Shown piece by piece: positions 26,606 through 36,068 of a stretch of DNA of 41,067 bases; the stretch's first letter is position 1; the number at the start of each line of letters is the position of its first letter. The translations under genes and the position numbers were made by a program. The DNA is taken from positions 1 through 41,067 of the forward strand of contig CAIOHT010000009.1 of NCBI GenBank assembly GCA_903858185.1. The letters are read 5' to 3'. The notes under the pieces were generated by a model, which saw nothing but the letters and a program-made list of their open reading frames with translations, did not search any database and was not told the DNA's origin. The DNA is from an uncultured Caulobacterales bacterium. GTDB taxonomy: Bacteria; Pseudomonadota; Alphaproteobacteria; Caulobacterales; Caulobacteraceae.

Positions 26606-27859
26606 ATGAGCGATGGTGCGGTGGATCTGAGCCAGGACGCCCGTGAGCATGCCTGGAGCATGCCCCTGTCGGAGATCAAGGTCGCCGACCCCCTGCTGTT
26701 CCAGAACGACACCATGTGGCCCTACTTCGAGCGCCTCCGGAAGGAAGCGCCGGTGCACTACCAGGCCGAGCACGAGTTCGGCCCCTACTGGTCGGTGACG
26801 AAGTACAACGACATCATGGCCGTCGACACCAACCACCAGGTGTTCTCGTCCGAGGGCGGCATCACCCTGGCCGAGGGGTCGGAAGACTTCCGGCTGCCGA
26901 TGTTCATCGCCATGGACCCGCCCAAGCACGACGTGCAGCGCAAGACGGTCAGCCCGGCCGTCTCGCCGATGAACCTGCAGCTGATGGAACCGGTGATCCG
27001 CGAGCGGGCGGCGAAGATCCTCGACGACCTGCCGATCGGCGAGGAGATCGACTGGGTCGACAAGGTCTCGATGGAACTGACCACCATGACCCTGGCGACG
27101 CTGTTCGACTTTCCGTGGGAAGACCGGCGCAAGCTGACCTACTGGTCCGACACGGCCACCGCCAGCAAGTTCAGCCCCTTCTACAAGGGCGAGGACCACC
27201 GCCGCGCAGCGCTGTTCGAGTGCGTCGAGTACTTCACCCGGCTGTGGAACGAGCGCGTCAACGAGCCGCCCCGGGGCGACCTGATCTCGATGCTTTGCCA
27301 TGGCGAGTCCACGCGGAACATGGACCGCATGGAGTATCTCGGGAACCTGATCCTGCTGATCGTCGGCGGCAACGACACGACCCGCAACACCATCAGCGGC
27401 AGCATCCTGGCGCTGAACCAGAACCGGGACCAGTACGCCAAGCTGAAGGCCAATCCGGACCTGATCCCCTCGATGGTGTCCGAAACCATCCGCTGGCAGA
27501 CGCCCCTGGCCTACATGCGCCGCCGCGCGATGGAGGACGTCGAGCTGAACGGCCAGAAGGTCAAAAAGGGCGACAAGGTCCTGATGTGGTACGTCTCGGG
27601 CAACCGCGATGACGAGGTCATCGAGAACCCCAACGCCTACATCATCGACCGCGCGCGGCCCCGCCAGCACCTGTCGTTCGGGTTCGGCATCCACCGCTGC
27701 GTCGGCAATCGCCTCGCCGAGCTGCAGCTGCGGGTGATCTGGGAAGAGATCCTGAAACGCTTCCCCGACATCCAGGTGACCGGCGAGCCGACGCGCGTCG
27801 CCTCCTCCTTCGTGAAGGGCTACGAGCACCTGCCTGTGGTCATCCCGCGCCGGCTGTGA
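26606..27859 (+). CDS. Cytochrome P450, CYP153-like
   Basis: A 417-residue soluble bacterial P450. The I-helix LIVGGNDTTRNTISG, the K-helix ETIRW, and the heme-binding FGFGIHRCVGNRLAE (Cys near 371) are all intact. The run GGNDTTRNT, the MRRRAMEDVELNG segment after the K-helix, and RCVGNRLAELQLRVIWEEILKRF are features of the CYP153 family, which hydroxylates terminal carbons of alkanes and fatty acids. GGGAGAGA sits about 8 bp before the ATG. The ferredoxin and reductase that usually accompany CYP153 are absent here and must be supplied from elsewhere. The upstream acyl-CoA synthetase and FadJ-type genes fit a route from alkane through fatty acid to acetyl-CoA. Confidence 0.9.
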   Translation: MSDGAVDLSQDAREHAWSMPLSEIKVADPLLFQNDTMWPYFERLRKEAPVHYQAEHEFGPYWSVTKYNDIMAVDTNHQVFSSEGGITLAEGSEDFRLPMFIAMDPPKHDVQRKTVSPAVSPMNLQLMEPVIRERAAKILDDLPIGEEIDWVDKVSMELTTMTLATLFDFPWEDRRKLTYWSDTATASKFSPFYKGEDHRRAALFECVEYFTRLWNERVNEPPRGDLISMLCHGESTRNMDRMEYLGNLILLIVGGNDTTRNTISGSILALNQNRDQYAKLKANPDLIPSMVSETIRWQTPLAYMRRRAMEDVELNGQKVKKGDKVLMWYVSGNRDDEVIENPNAYIIDRARPRQHLSFGFGIHRCVGNRLAELQLRVIWEEILKRFPDIQVTGEPTRVASSFVKGYEHLPVVIPRRL

Positions 27860-27881
27860 CCGTTCACCGGCACGCCACGAT

Positions 27882-27910
27882 TTGACGCGACATCGTTACG
27901 CGGGTAACCA
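27882..27910 (+). promoter_or_regulatory. Possible promoter for the MATE leader
   Basis: TTGACG (27882-27887), 17 bp, then TAACCA (27905-27910). The -35 is good, the -10 poor. It would give a leader of about 250 bases containing the small ORF and terminator. Confidence 0.35.
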
Positions 27911-27957
27911 GTCGCCATCTGACGGGCATGGGGCCTGTCGAATCGCGAGCAGGATCC

Positions 27958-28053
27958 ATGCGGAAATTCATTCCCATGACCCTTCGACCGGCCTCCTCCG
28001 CGCCTTTTGGCGCGGGTTGCACCGCGTCTGCTCGCGAGGATTACGCCGCCTAG
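27958..28053 (+). CDS. Candidate 31-codon leader peptide upstream of the MATE exporter
   Basis: ATG at 27958 opens a 31-codon frame ending in TAG at 28051-28053, preceded by AGGA three bases before the start codon. The peptide begins MRKFIPMTLRP and ends EDYAA; no family is recognisable. The frame contains a hairpin (GCGCC-TTTT-GGCGC) and a CCTCCTCC stretch that could pair with the GGAGGG arm of the terminator 25 bp downstream. Its position between a possible promoter and an intrinsic terminator, ahead of a drug exporter, is like ribosome-mediated attenuators of resistance genes. The spacing of the Shine-Dalgarno is short, and translation is not shown. Could instead be chance. Confidence 0.35.
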   Translation: MRKFIPMTLRPASSAPFGAGCTASAREDYAA

Positions 28054-28077
28054 ATCACACCAGATCCAGCGCCCCGT

Positions 28078-28113
28078 CCCTCCCGAGCCCGATCGCTCTG
28101 GAGGGATTTTTTT
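28078..28113 (+). terminator. Intrinsic terminator before the MATE gene
   Basis: CCCTCC, one mismatch, GAGC, loop CCGATC, GCTC, one mismatch, GGAGGG, then A and seven T. A textbook intrinsic terminator on the plus strand. It lies 53 bp before the MATE start, so it either ends the P450 operon/leader RNA or acts as an attenuator of the exporter. Confidence 0.75.
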
Positions 28114-28165
28114 ATCCGTCATCCAGTTTCGTTCGGGTTCGGGCTTACTCTGAAAGTCTCCGACC

Positions 28166-29551
28166 GTGACCGACATGACCCTTGAAAATCCCGCCCTGCG
28201 ACGAACGAGATGGCTGGCTGAAGCCCGCGCGCTGCTGATCCTGGCGGCGCCGATGGCCGGCTCCCAACTGGCCCAGATGGCGATCATGACCACCGACGTG
28301 GTCCTGCTCGGCCGGCTGAGCCGTGAAGCGCTGGCAGCGGCGGCCATCGGCAACACCGTGTTCTATTTCGCCTGGCTGATCGGCAGCGGGCCCGGCATGG
28401 CCGTGGCGCCCGTCGTGGCGCAGATTCTCGGCGCGCGGCCGGGCGACCGGCGCCATGTGCGGGCGACCGTGCGGATGGGGCTGTGGGTGACCATGCTGGC
28501 CGCCCTGCCGCTGATGCTGATCATGCTGAATGCCCGCTGGATCCTGTCGCACCTGGGACAGGACCCGGACCTGGCCGCCGGCGCCGGCGTGTTCGTTTCG
28601 ATGCTGGCGATCGGCCTGCCGTTCGCGCTCGGCTACCAGGCCCTGCGCAGCTTCACCGCCGCGCTCGGCAAGCCGATGGCGGCCCTGTGGGTGATGCTGG
28701 CGGCGATCGTCGTCAACGGCGTGCTCGGCTACGGCCTGATCTTCGGCGTGTGGGGCCTGCCGAAGCTCGGACTGCTGGGATCGGGTCTGGCCACGGCGGT
28801 GTCGAGCATCTTCCAGTTCGTCGCCATGGTGGTGGTGATCTGGCTGACACCGAGCCTGCGGGTCTACCGCATCTTCCGTCGCGCGCACCGGCCGGTGCCC
28901 GTGCGGGTGCGTGAGCTCATCCGGCTGGGCGTGCCGATCAGCATGACGATGATCTTCGAGGCGATGCTGTTCAACACCATGACCCTGGTCATGGGGACGT
29001 TCGGCGCCGTCGCTGTGGCCGCGCACCAGATCGCGCTGAACTTCGCCTCGATCACCTTCATGGTGCCGCTGGGCCTCGGCATGGCCTCGACCGTGCGCGT
29101 GGGTCTGGCCGTCGGCCGCGACGACATGGCCGGCGCGCGCCGGGCCGGTGTCACGGCGATGGTGCTGTCGGTCGGCTTCATCAGCGTGGTGGCCGTGTTC
29201 ATGGTGCTGTTCGGCAAGGAGATCGCGGCGCTGTATCTCGGCAGCGGCCGGGCCGGCGATGACCAGGTGATCGCCCTGGGCGCGCAGTTCCTGCTGATCG
29301 CCGCGGCGTTCCAGGTGTTCGACGCCCTGCAGGTGGTCGGCGCCCAGGCGCTGCGCGGGCTGAAGGACGCCCGCGTGCCGATGATCCTGGCCGGCGTCAG
29401 CTACTGGCTGGTCGGGGCTCCGGTCTGCATCCTGCTCGGCATCGGCATGAAGATGCAGGGCCTGGGCATCTGGATCGGCCTGGCCGTCGGCCTGGCGGTG
29501 GCGGCGGTGGCGATGACCTGGCGGTTCGCCCGGATCACGCGGTCGGGGTGA
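28166..29551 (+). CDS. MATE family efflux transporter (NorM-like)
   Basis: A 461-residue inner-membrane exporter with about twelve hydrophobic helices, of the multidrug and toxin extrusion family that expels cationic drugs in exchange for Na+ or H+. The first helices read [33 protein letters not shown] with the usual Asp, and the second half repeats the pattern ([57 protein letters not shown]). GTG at 28166 and ATG at 28175 are both possible and neither has a clear Shine-Dalgarno. A leader with a small ORF and an intrinsic terminator precedes it, so expression may depend on antitermination (inference). It ends 6 bp before a paired-palindrome element. Confidence 0.92.
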   Translation: MTDMTLENPALRRTRWLAEARALLILAAPMAGSQLAQMAIMTTDVVLLGRLSREALAAAAIGNTVFYFAWLIGSGPGMAVAPVVAQILGARPGDRRHVRATVRMGLWVTMLAALPLMLIMLNARWILSHLGQDPDLAAGAGVFVSMLAIGLPFALGYQALRSFTAALGKPMAALWVMLAAIVVNGVLGYGLIFGVWGLPKLGLLGSGLATAVSSIFQFVAMVVVIWLTPSLRVYRIFRRAHRPVPVRVRELIRLGVPISMTMIFEAMLFNTMTLVMGTFGAVAVAAHQIALNFASITFMVPLGLGMASTVRVGLAVGRDDMAGARRAGVTAMVLSVGFISVVAVFMVLFGKEIAALYLGSGRAGDDQVIALGAQFLLIAAAFQVFDALQVVGAQALRGLKDARVPMILAGVSYWLVGAPVCILLGIGMKMQGLGIWIGLAVGLAVAAVAMTWRFARITRSG

Positions 29552-29557
29552 TGCGTT

Positions 29558-29648
29558 GGGGACATGTACCGAAGGGACGTGTCCCCCAATCGAGCCGCGC
29601 GTTCAGGGGACTGGATTTAGGGGACACGTACCTGCGGTACATGTCCCC
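29558..29648. repeat. Paired-palindrome element A, copy 4
   Basis: Hairpins GGGGACATGTACC/GGGACGTGTCCCC and GGGGACACGTACC/GGTACATGTCCCC with a spacer CAATCGAGCCGCGCG...GGACTGGATTTA. It starts 6 bp after the MATE stop and ends 11 bp before the stop of the convergent luciferase-like gene. Confidence 0.85.
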
Positions 29649-29659
29649 TCTCGCCGGGG

Positions 29660-30670
<1,011 letters not shown>

Positions 30671-30690
30671 ATTGGGAGAGCAACCCACAT

Positions 30691-30788
30691 TGTCATCCCG
30701 GCCGAAGCGTAGCGGAGAGCCGGGACCCAGATTCGGGTGGGATTCCATCTGGGTACCGGATAGCCGCGATGCGGCTTCCGGGATGACA
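30691..30788. repeat. Palindromic repeat, TGTCATCCCGG family (D), copy 2
   Basis: Arms TGTCATCCCGGCCGAAGC and CTTCCGGGATGACA with inner pair GCCGGGACCCAGATTC and CATCTGGGTACCGG. Same family as 9773-9887. It lies 7 bp after the stop of the MDR reductase gene on the minus strand. Confidence 0.8.
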
Positions 30789-30795
30789 GCTGGAG

Positions 30796-31758
30796 TTACG
30801 GAATCAACAGCACCCGGCCTACCGCCTGCCGGCTCTCGATGTAGGCATGCGCGGCCGCCGCTTCAGACAGCGGGAACTCGCGGTCGATGACCACCTTGAT
30901 GTCACCCCGCGCGGCGTCTTCGATCAGGCCCTGGATCATGTCGTGGGCGCGGTCGGTCATGATCTCGGCGCCGAGGAAGACGCCGCTGAGGGAGCGGTTG
31001 CCGCCCATCAGGCTGCCGACATCGACGACCATCGGCTCGCGGCCGGCCTGGCCGACCATCGAGACGCGGCCGCGATAGGCCAGCGACTGGATCGAGCCCT
31101 GCAGGGTCGGGCCGCCGACGCTGTCGACGACGAGGTTCACGCCCTTCTTGTCGGTGATCTTCATCACCGCCTCGGGCACCGCGTCCGTCGTGTAGTTGAT
31201 GCCGTGGTCGAGGCCCCAGGCCTTGAGCTTCTCCAGCCGCGCGTCGCTGGAGGCGGTGGCCAGCACCGTCGCCCCGGCCCGCTTGGCCAGCTGGATGGCG
31301 GCCAGACCCACGCCCGAGGCGCCGGCCTGGACCAGCACGGTTTCGCCGGCCTTGAGGCGGCCGAACTCGAACAGGCAGTCGTGCGCCGTGCCGAAGGCCA
31401 CCGGGATGACGGCGGCGTGGCGCGGGTCGAGGCTGTCGGGGATCGGCCAGCAGTTGCGCGCCGGCACAGGGCGCAGCTCGGCGTGGCTGCCGAAGCCGTC
31501 ACAGGTCGCGACCTTCTGGCCGACGCGCAGATGGGTGACCTCGGACCCGACCTCGACGATCTCGCCGGACGCCTGGTAGCCGACGATGTGCGGCACCCGC
31601 ACCAGCGGCCCGCGCCAGCGGTTCAGGGTGTCGCCCCCCTCGATGGAGACCGCCAGCACCCGGATGATGACGCCCTTGGGGTGACAGACGGGGTCGGGCA
31701 CCTCCTCGTATTTCAGGACGTTGGGGGACCCGTTCTCGTAGTAGACGGCGGCTTTCAT
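30796..31758 (-). CDS. NADPH:quinone oxidoreductase-type MDR protein
   Basis: A 320-residue zinc-free medium-chain dehydrogenase/reductase similar to quinone oxidoreductases (zeta-crystallin-like). The nucleotide-binding motif is [22 protein letters not shown] near residue 147, and the N-terminal [20 protein letters not shown], followed by [16 protein letters not shown], is typical. It likely reduces a quinone, enone or other carbonyl with NADPH. Upstream in-frame codons read through repeat A and begin with the spurious [11 protein letters not shown] at 31758 has GGAGG at 7 bp (GGAGGAAACCTC) and is the real start. It follows the amidase in the same direction, separated by that element. Confidence 0.9.
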   Translation of the reverse strand: MKAAVYYENGSPNVLKYEEVPDPVCHPKGVIIRVLAVSIEGGDTLNRWRGPLVRVPHIVGYQASGEIVEVGSEVTHLRVGQKVATCDGFGSHAELRPVPARNCWPIPDSLDPRHAAVIPVAFGTAHDCLFEFGRLKAGETVLVQAGASGVGLAAIQLAKRAGATVLATASSDARLEKLKAWGLDHGINYTTDAVPEAVMKITDKKGVNLVVDSVGGPTLQGSIQSLAYRGRVSMVGQAGREPMVVDVGSLMGGNRSLSGVFLGAEIMTDRAHDMIQGLIEDAARGDIKVVIDREFPLSEAAAAHAYIESRQAVGRVLLIP

Positions 31759-31770
31759 GAGGTTTCCTCC

Positions 31771-31857
31771 GGGGACATGTACCGCAGGTACGTGTCCCCC
31801 AAATCCAGATTCAGGGACGGCTCGATTAGGGGACACGTACCTTCGGTACATGTCCCC
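31771..31857. repeat. Paired-palindrome element A, copy 5 (inverted spacer)
   Basis: The same two hairpins as the other copies, but the spacer (CAAATCCAGATTCAGG then GACGGCTCGATTA) is the reverse complement type of copy 4. It begins 12 bp upstream of the MDR reductase start and ends 6 bp from the amidase stop. Confidence 0.85.
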
Positions 31858-31863
31858 GGGCGG

Positions 31864-33291
31864 TCAGTTCCAAACCGGCGGCTTGCGGCCGATCCAGGGG
31901 ATTTCCTTCTCCAGCTGGCCGGCGAGGCGGTAGAGCGTCGCCTCGTCGCCGAATCGGCCGGTGAACATCATGCCGAGCGGCAGGTTGTCCGCAGACTGCC
32001 ACAAGGGCAGCGACAGGCTCGGCTGGCCGGTGAAGTTGAACGGCGGGGTGGTGCCGTAGGTGGCCGCCTGGCGCTTGTCGAACTCCTTCACGTCGACCGT
32101 CAGCGGATCGAGCCAGTCGATCCGCGGCGAGGGATGGCTCATGGTCGGGGTCAGGAAGACGTCGAACTGCTGGAAGCGCTCGAGGATCTGGATGTTGATC
32201 AGCCGCAGGGTCTGCCAGCCCCACAGGGCCTGCTGGCCACTGACGCGGCGGCCGCCGTCGTAGCCGCGCTGGGCCAGGGGGCCCAGTTCGCCCGGCTCCG
32301 GCTCGCGTCCGAGCAGCTCGACCCAGCGCTGGATCGAGGCGGCGAAGTTGGAGGCCGAGACGAGGCCCTGGGCGCGATAGAGCAGGCGGTAGTCGATACC
32401 GAGGCCCATCTCGAAGACCTCGTGGCCGAGGGCCTTGAGCGTCTCGACCGTCTTCTGGGTCGCGGCGAGCATTTCGTCGCCCATCGGCCGGCCGCTGGGG
32501 GTCTCGTTGGACCAGGCGATCCGCAGCTTGCCGGGGCTGCGGCTGACCTCTTCGAGGAACGGGCGCTCCTTCTTCGGATGGGTGAAGGGATCGCCCGGCT
32601 GCGGGCCGTCCGTAGCGTCGAGCATGGCGGCGCTGTCGCGGACCGTGCGGCTGACCACATGGTGGACCGAGAAGCCGACGGCGCCGTCGGTGACTTCGCA
32701 GATCGGGGTGCGGTCGCGGGTGATCTTCATCCCGACCAGGCCGCAGTTGGCCGCCGGGATGCGGATGGAACCGAGGCCATCGCTGGCGTGGGCCATCGGG
32801 ACCATGCCGGAGGCCGTCGCGCTGGCCGCGCCGCCAGAGGACCCGCCGCTGATGTGTTCCGGGTTCCAGGGATTGCCGCAGGGGCCCAGCCGCTCCGACT
32901 GGGTGACCCCCGGGATGCCGAATTCCGGCGTATTGGTCTTGCCCAGAAGCACCACGCCGCTCTCGCGGTAGCGGCGGACCAGCTCGCTGTCGGCGGCGTC
33001 GGCCGCGACCTGGGCATAGTTGGAGCCGGAGCTGCGCGGCCAGCCCTTCACCTGGGCGCCGAGGTCCTTGATCAGGAACGGCACGCCCTTGAACGGGCCA
33101 TCCGGCAGCGGCCCGGCAGCGACCTTGCGCGCCTCGTCATAGGCCTTGTGGACCACGGCGTTGAGGGTCGGGTTATGCCGCTCGATACGCTCGATGGCCG
33201 CCTCGACGAGCTCGACCGGCGAGACCTCGCCCGTCTTCACCAGCGCGGCCAGACCGAGGCCGTCGTAGTCCGCGTAGTCGGTGAAGCTCAT
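31864..33291 (-). CDS. Amidase (amidase signature family)
   Basis: A 475-residue hydrolase of the amidase signature family with the Ser-cisSer-Lys triad intact: Lys75 in FLIKDLG, Ser151 in SGGSSGGAASATASG, and Ser175 in DGLGSIRIPA. These enzymes hydrolyse amide bonds of small molecules, giving a carboxylate and ammonia or an amine. The N-terminus DGLGLAALVKTGEVSPVELVEAAIERIE is characteristic. ATG at 33291 starts it, 19 bp after the stop of the upstream aminotransferase, so the two are in one transcription unit and could act on the same nitrogen compound. Substrate not deducible. Confidence 0.92.
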   Translation of the reverse strand: MSFTDYADYDGLGLAALVKTGEVSPVELVEAAIERIERHNPTLNAVVHKAYDEARKVAAGPLPDGPFKGVPFLIKDLGAQVKGWPRSSGSNYAQVAADAADSELVRRYRESGVVLLGKTNTPEFGIPGVTQSERLGPCGNPWNPEHISGGSSGGAASATASGMVPMAHASDGLGSIRIPAANCGLVGMKITRDRTPICEVTDGAVGFSVHHVVSRTVRDSAAMLDATDGPQPGDPFTHPKKERPFLEEVSRSPGKLRIAWSNETPSGRPMGDEMLAATQKTVETLKALGHEVFEMGLGIDYRLLYRAQGLVSASNFAASIQRWVELLGREPEPGELGPLAQRGYDGGRRVSGQQALWGWQTLRLINIQILERFQQFDVFLTPTMSHPSPRIDWLDPLTVDVKEFDKRQAATYGTTPPFNFTGQPSLSLPLWQSADNLPLGMMFTGRFGDEATLYRLAGQLEKEIPWIGRKPPVWN

Positions 33292-33310
33292 CCTGATCTC
33301 CCGTGATCGC

Positions 33311-34588
33311 TTATCGCGCGGCGAGGAAGGCGAGCTTCTCCACCGGCGGCAGGTCGTGCGCCTGCGACTTCAGAGTTTGAAACGCTTGTTCGGCCGCGTC
33401 GAGGGCGAACTGGATATCGGCGTCCGTCATCGCCGCGCAGAGGAACATATTGTGCCAGGGGTGGACGTAGACCCCCCTGGCCAGCATCGCGCTGGACCAG
33501 CAGAAGCCCTTGCGCAGGTCGGGGTCGTCGTCGAACAGGAACAGCGGCATGACGCCCGGCCCGGTCTGGCGGAAACCGAAGCCGGCGGCGGTCGCGCGTT
33601 CGGCCAGGCCCGCGCGCAGCCGCTCGCCGAGGGTCGTGATCCGTTCCAGGTAGTCGGTCTCGCGCACCAGCCGCAGGGTCTCCAGCCCGGCCGCCATGGC
33701 CGCGCCCGCGTACCAGAAGGAGCCGGTGACATAGATCGAGGCCGCCGCCTTGCGCGCCTTGTCATTGCCGAGCAGCGCCGAGATCGGATGGCCGTTGGCG
33801 ATGCACTTGCCCCAGGTCGACAAGTCCGGCTGGACGCCGATCAGCGACCAGCTGCAGTCGCGGGTCAGGCGCAGGCCGGCGCGCACGTCATCGACGATCA
33901 GCAAGGCGCCATGCTGGTCGGCCAGCTCTCGCGCCCGGCGGGCGTAGGCGGGATCGGGCGCGGCCTGGTCGATGAAGGCGTCATGGCGGAACGGCGCGGC
34001 GAAAATGGCCGCCAGATCACCGCCGGCCTTCGCCACCGCCGCTTCCAGGCTGGCGATGTCGTTGTAGTTGCAGAAGATCTGGTTGGCCTTGTCCTCGGCC
34101 GTCGTGCCGGCGGGCCGTGGCGTGCACCAGGGCGCGGCCCCGTGATAGGCGCCGCGGGCCAGCACCAGGGTCTTGCGGCCGGTGTGCTGGCGGGCGGTCA
34201 TCATCGCCATGGTCGTGGCGTCCGTACCGTTCTTGCAGAACATCGCCCAGTCGGCGTGGGTCACGAGGTCTACGAAGGCCTCGGCCAGTTCGACCATCAG
34301 GCCGGTCGGGCCGGTCAGGGCGTCGCCCTGCCCCAGCTGACGCACATAGGCCGCGTCGACCTGCGGATTGGCGTAGCCGAACAGGTTGGGGCCGTAGGCG
34401 CACATCAGGTCGAGATAGCGTTTGCCATCGGCGTCGGTGATGTGGGCGCCGTCGCCACTGCGAAAGAATTGCGGGTAGTCGTCTGGCAGCAGACCCACCG
34501 ACTGGTGGCCGTACATGCCGCCCGGAATCACCGCCTCGGCGCGGGCGCGCAGGTCGCGGTCGATGCTGTTGGAACCGCTGGACGTCAT
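33311..34588 (-). CDS. Class III aminotransferase (glutamate-1-semialdehyde aminomutase-like)
   Basis: A 425-residue PLP enzyme. Gly/Thr PLP-phosphate contacts lie in FCKNGTDATTMAMMTARQHTGR near 117, Asp233 in LLIVDDVRAGLR contacts the pyridine nitrogen (this family usually has DEV, here DDV), and Lys261 in STWGKCIANG is the Schiff-base lysine. It resembles HemL in the N-terminus (VIPGGMYGHQS, DADGKRYLDLMCAYGPNLFGYANPQV), but such homologues often act in catabolism of amino compounds rather than heme synthesis. The downstream amidase 19 bp away supports a degradative function. A terminator on the minus strand separates it from the YbjN-like pair. Confidence 0.88.
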   Translation of the reverse strand: MTSSGSNSIDRDLRARAEAVIPGGMYGHQSVGLLPDDYPQFFRSGDGAHITDADGKRYLDLMCAYGPNLFGYANPQVDAAYVRQLGQGDALTGPTGLMVELAEAFVDLVTHADWAMFCKNGTDATTMAMMTARQHTGRKTLVLARGAYHGAAPWCTPRPAGTTAEDKANQIFCNYNDIASLEAAVAKAGGDLAAIFAAPFRHDAFIDQAAPDPAYARRARELADQHGALLIVDDVRAGLRLTRDCSWSLIGVQPDLSTWGKCIANGHPISALLGNDKARKAAASIYVTGSFWYAGAAMAAGLETLRLVRETDYLERITTLGERLRAGLAERATAAGFGFRQTGPGVMPLFLFDDDPDLRKGFCWSSAMLARGVYVHPWHNMFLCAAMTDADIQFALDAAEQAFQTLKSQAHDLPPVEKLAFLAAR

Positions 34589-34629
34589 CGCTCGCCTCTC
34601 CGTTTCGGTGTTGGCGCGAGCGTAGCAAT

Positions 34630-34662
34630 GAAAAGGCCGCGGAGTCGCCCCCGCGGCCTGAT
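34630..34662 (-). terminator. Terminator after the YbjN-like genes
   Basis: Minus strand AGGCCGCGG, loop GGGCGACT, CCGCGGCCT then TTT, a 9-bp GC stem with a T-rich tail, after the stop of the second YbjN-like gene and before the aminotransferase. Confidence 0.75.
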
Positions 34663-34685
34663 CATCGTCGGATGGGTCGAGCGGT

Positions 34686-35168
34686 CTATTCGCCGCCGCC
34701 GTTCCAGATGTCTTCGGACACTTCGATGAACACCTCGATGTTGGTCGCGAGGTTGGCGCGGGAGATGCCGCCGTCGAAGATCATGTAGCGCGACACCTCG
34801 AGCGAGTTGTCGCCGGCGTTCCGGACGCCGACCGCCGAACGGTCGATCTTCTTCTCGCGGGCATCCACGTCGGCATCGGAGTCGAGCGTGAAGCTGGCCG
34901 ACATGTTGGCGCCCTTGCAGCGCGCGGGCGTGCCCGTGCAGACCGTGCCGTAGATCACGAACTTCATGCCGTTGGCCGAGCTGGCGCCGACGTAGGGCGC
35001 GCCGCCGTCCAGGACGCCTTCCTTGGTGATGGTCGCGCCGGCCGCCGTCAGGGCCGTCTTCATGTCCGACAGACCCCAGTCGGACAGCAAGCCGCTCTGG
35101 GCGGAGGCACCGGTGGGGATGGCGAGAGCGAGCGTCAGGGCGCCGACGGTGGCGAGGGATTTGAGCAT
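34686..35168 (-). CDS. Secreted YbjN-like protein, tandem copy 2
   Basis: A 160-residue secreted protein with a signal peptide MLKSLATVGALTLALAIPTGASA cleaved before QSG. The mature part reads LLSDWGLSDMKTALTAAGATI, then GAPYVGASSANGMKFVIYG, a conserved cysteine pair (TVCTGTPARCKGA), FTLDSDADVD and a C-terminal NIEVFIEVSEDIW. It shares these landmarks with the preceding gene. The pattern of two cysteines after an aromatic-rich strand resembles YbjN-family proteins; the assignment is tentative. ATG at 35168 has AGGAA about 7 bp upstream; a GTG at 35186 overlapping the previous stop is discounted. Envelope location inferred. Role unknown. Confidence 0.75.
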   Translation of the reverse strand: MLKSLATVGALTLALAIPTGASAQSGLLSDWGLSDMKTALTAAGATITKEGVLDGGAPYVGASSANGMKFVIYGTVCTGTPARCKGANMSASFTLDSDADVDAREKKIDRSAVGVRNAGDNSLEVSRYMIFDGGISRANLATNIEVFIEVSEDIWNGGGE

Positions 35169-35185
35169 TCTACTGTTCCTGTTCA

Positions 35186-35668
35186 CTAGAGTTGGCCCCA
35201 GATGTCCTCGGCGACTCCGGTGAAGACGCTGATGTTGATCTGGAGGTTTTCGCGATGAAGTCCGTGGTCGAAGATCAGGTAGCGTGAAACCAGCAGGTCC
35301 CCGTCGCCGCCGTTGGTGATTGACACCGCGGCGAAGTCGAACTGCTTCAGCCGGGTCTCGACCTGGGCGTCGGAATCCAGCGTGAACCGTGTCTCCAGCA
35401 AGGCGCCCTTGCAGCGTTTGGCGCCGGCCGGGCCTTCGCAGACCCGCCCGCTGACGGTGAACTTGAGGCCGCCCGGCGACCTGGCGGAGACGTAGGGGCT
35501 GCCATCGGACAGGGCGCCGTCGCCGGTGACCGTGGCGTTGACCGCCGTCAGCGCCGCGCGCATGTCGGCCACGCCCCAGTCCGCCAGATAGGTCTGTGCA
35601 TTCGCCGGTCCCGCGAAAGCGAGGCCCAGCGCCAGAACGCCGGCAACCAAGATCGACCCGAGCTTCAC
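35186..35668 (-). CDS. Secreted YbjN-like protein, tandem copy 1
   Basis: A 160-residue secreted protein, exactly the same length as the next gene. The N-terminus MKLGSILVAGVLALGLAFAGPANAQ is a signal peptide (start codon GTG at 35668, with GGGGGG five bases before it; a TTG nine codons earlier is less likely). The mature sequence carries the same blocks as its neighbour: LADWGVADMRAALTAVNATV, GSPYVSARSPGGLKFTVSG, VCEGPAGAKRCKGA, FTLDSDAQVETRL, VSRYLIFDHG and NISVFTGVAEDIW. The pair clearly arose by tandem duplication. The stop is 17 bp before the neighbour's ATG. YbjN-like by pattern; function unknown. Confidence 0.78.
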   Translation of the reverse strand: MKLGSILVAGVLALGLAFAGPANAQTYLADWGVADMRAALTAVNATVTGDGALSDGSPYVSARSPGGLKFTVSGRVCEGPAGAKRCKGALLETRFTLDSDAQVETRLKQFDFAAVSITNGGDGDLLVSRYLIFDHGLHRENLQINISVFTGVAEDIWGQL

Positions 35669-35720
35669 ATCAGCCCCCCGAACAAACTCCCTCAAGGGCA
35701 GCTTATGACGGCAAATGCCG

Positions 35721-35993
35721 TCAGGCTACCAGATCGGACGCGTCAGGATGCCTTTTCAGCCAGGCTGCGGCATACCCGCAAAGGGGGGTGATCTTCAGGT
35801 TTCGCGCGCGCGCCACATCCACCACGCCCTGCATCAGACGGCCAGCCGCGCCGGAACCACGCAGTTCCGGCGGCGAGAAGACGTAGTCGATGATCATCCG
35901 GGCATCCGACAGCCTGTAGTCGGCATAGGCGACCTGGTCCTGTTCGATCAGTTCGAACCGGCCCGCGGCGGCATTGTCTGTGATCTCACTCAT
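35721..35993 (-). CDS. Small GNAT-type N-acetyltransferase (YjdJ-like)
   Basis: A 90-residue protein of the small, single-domain GNAT family (YjdJ/COG2388). It opens MSEITDNAAAGRFELIEQDQVAYADYR; the acetyl-CoA-binding motif A is VFSPPELRGSGAAGRLMQGVVD (near residues 43-62), followed by NLKITPLCGYAAAWLKRHPDASDLV. The Cys in PLCGYAAAW is conserved in the family. These proteins carry acetyl-CoA but their substrates are generally unknown. ATG at 36005 four codons upstream is possible; I use 35993 because it matches the family start. Divergent from the DUF3617 lipoprotein, 75 bp away. Confidence 0.85.
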   Translation of the reverse strand: MSEITDNAAAGRFELIEQDQVAYADYRLSDARMIIDYVFSPPELRGSGAAGRLMQGVVDVARARNLKITPLCGYAAAWLKRHPDASDLVA

Positions 35994-36068
35994 GATCCGG
36001 ATCATAGCGCCTCGCGCGACGTTGTGATCCCGGATATCGTGGTGATGTCATGTCCCGGGAGTATTCCG

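Noticed and set aside
31759-31851. N-terminal extension of the MDR reductase (MYRRYVSP...)
   Set aside because: The extension translates repeat element A; ATG 31758 has GGAGG at the right distance.
33377-33390. TTGAAACGCTTGTT, a 14-base match to the reverse complement of the operator at 22635
   Set aside because: It lies inside the coding region of the aminotransferase (codons for Gln-Ala-Phe-Gln) near its 3' end, away from any promoter. Likely coincidence.
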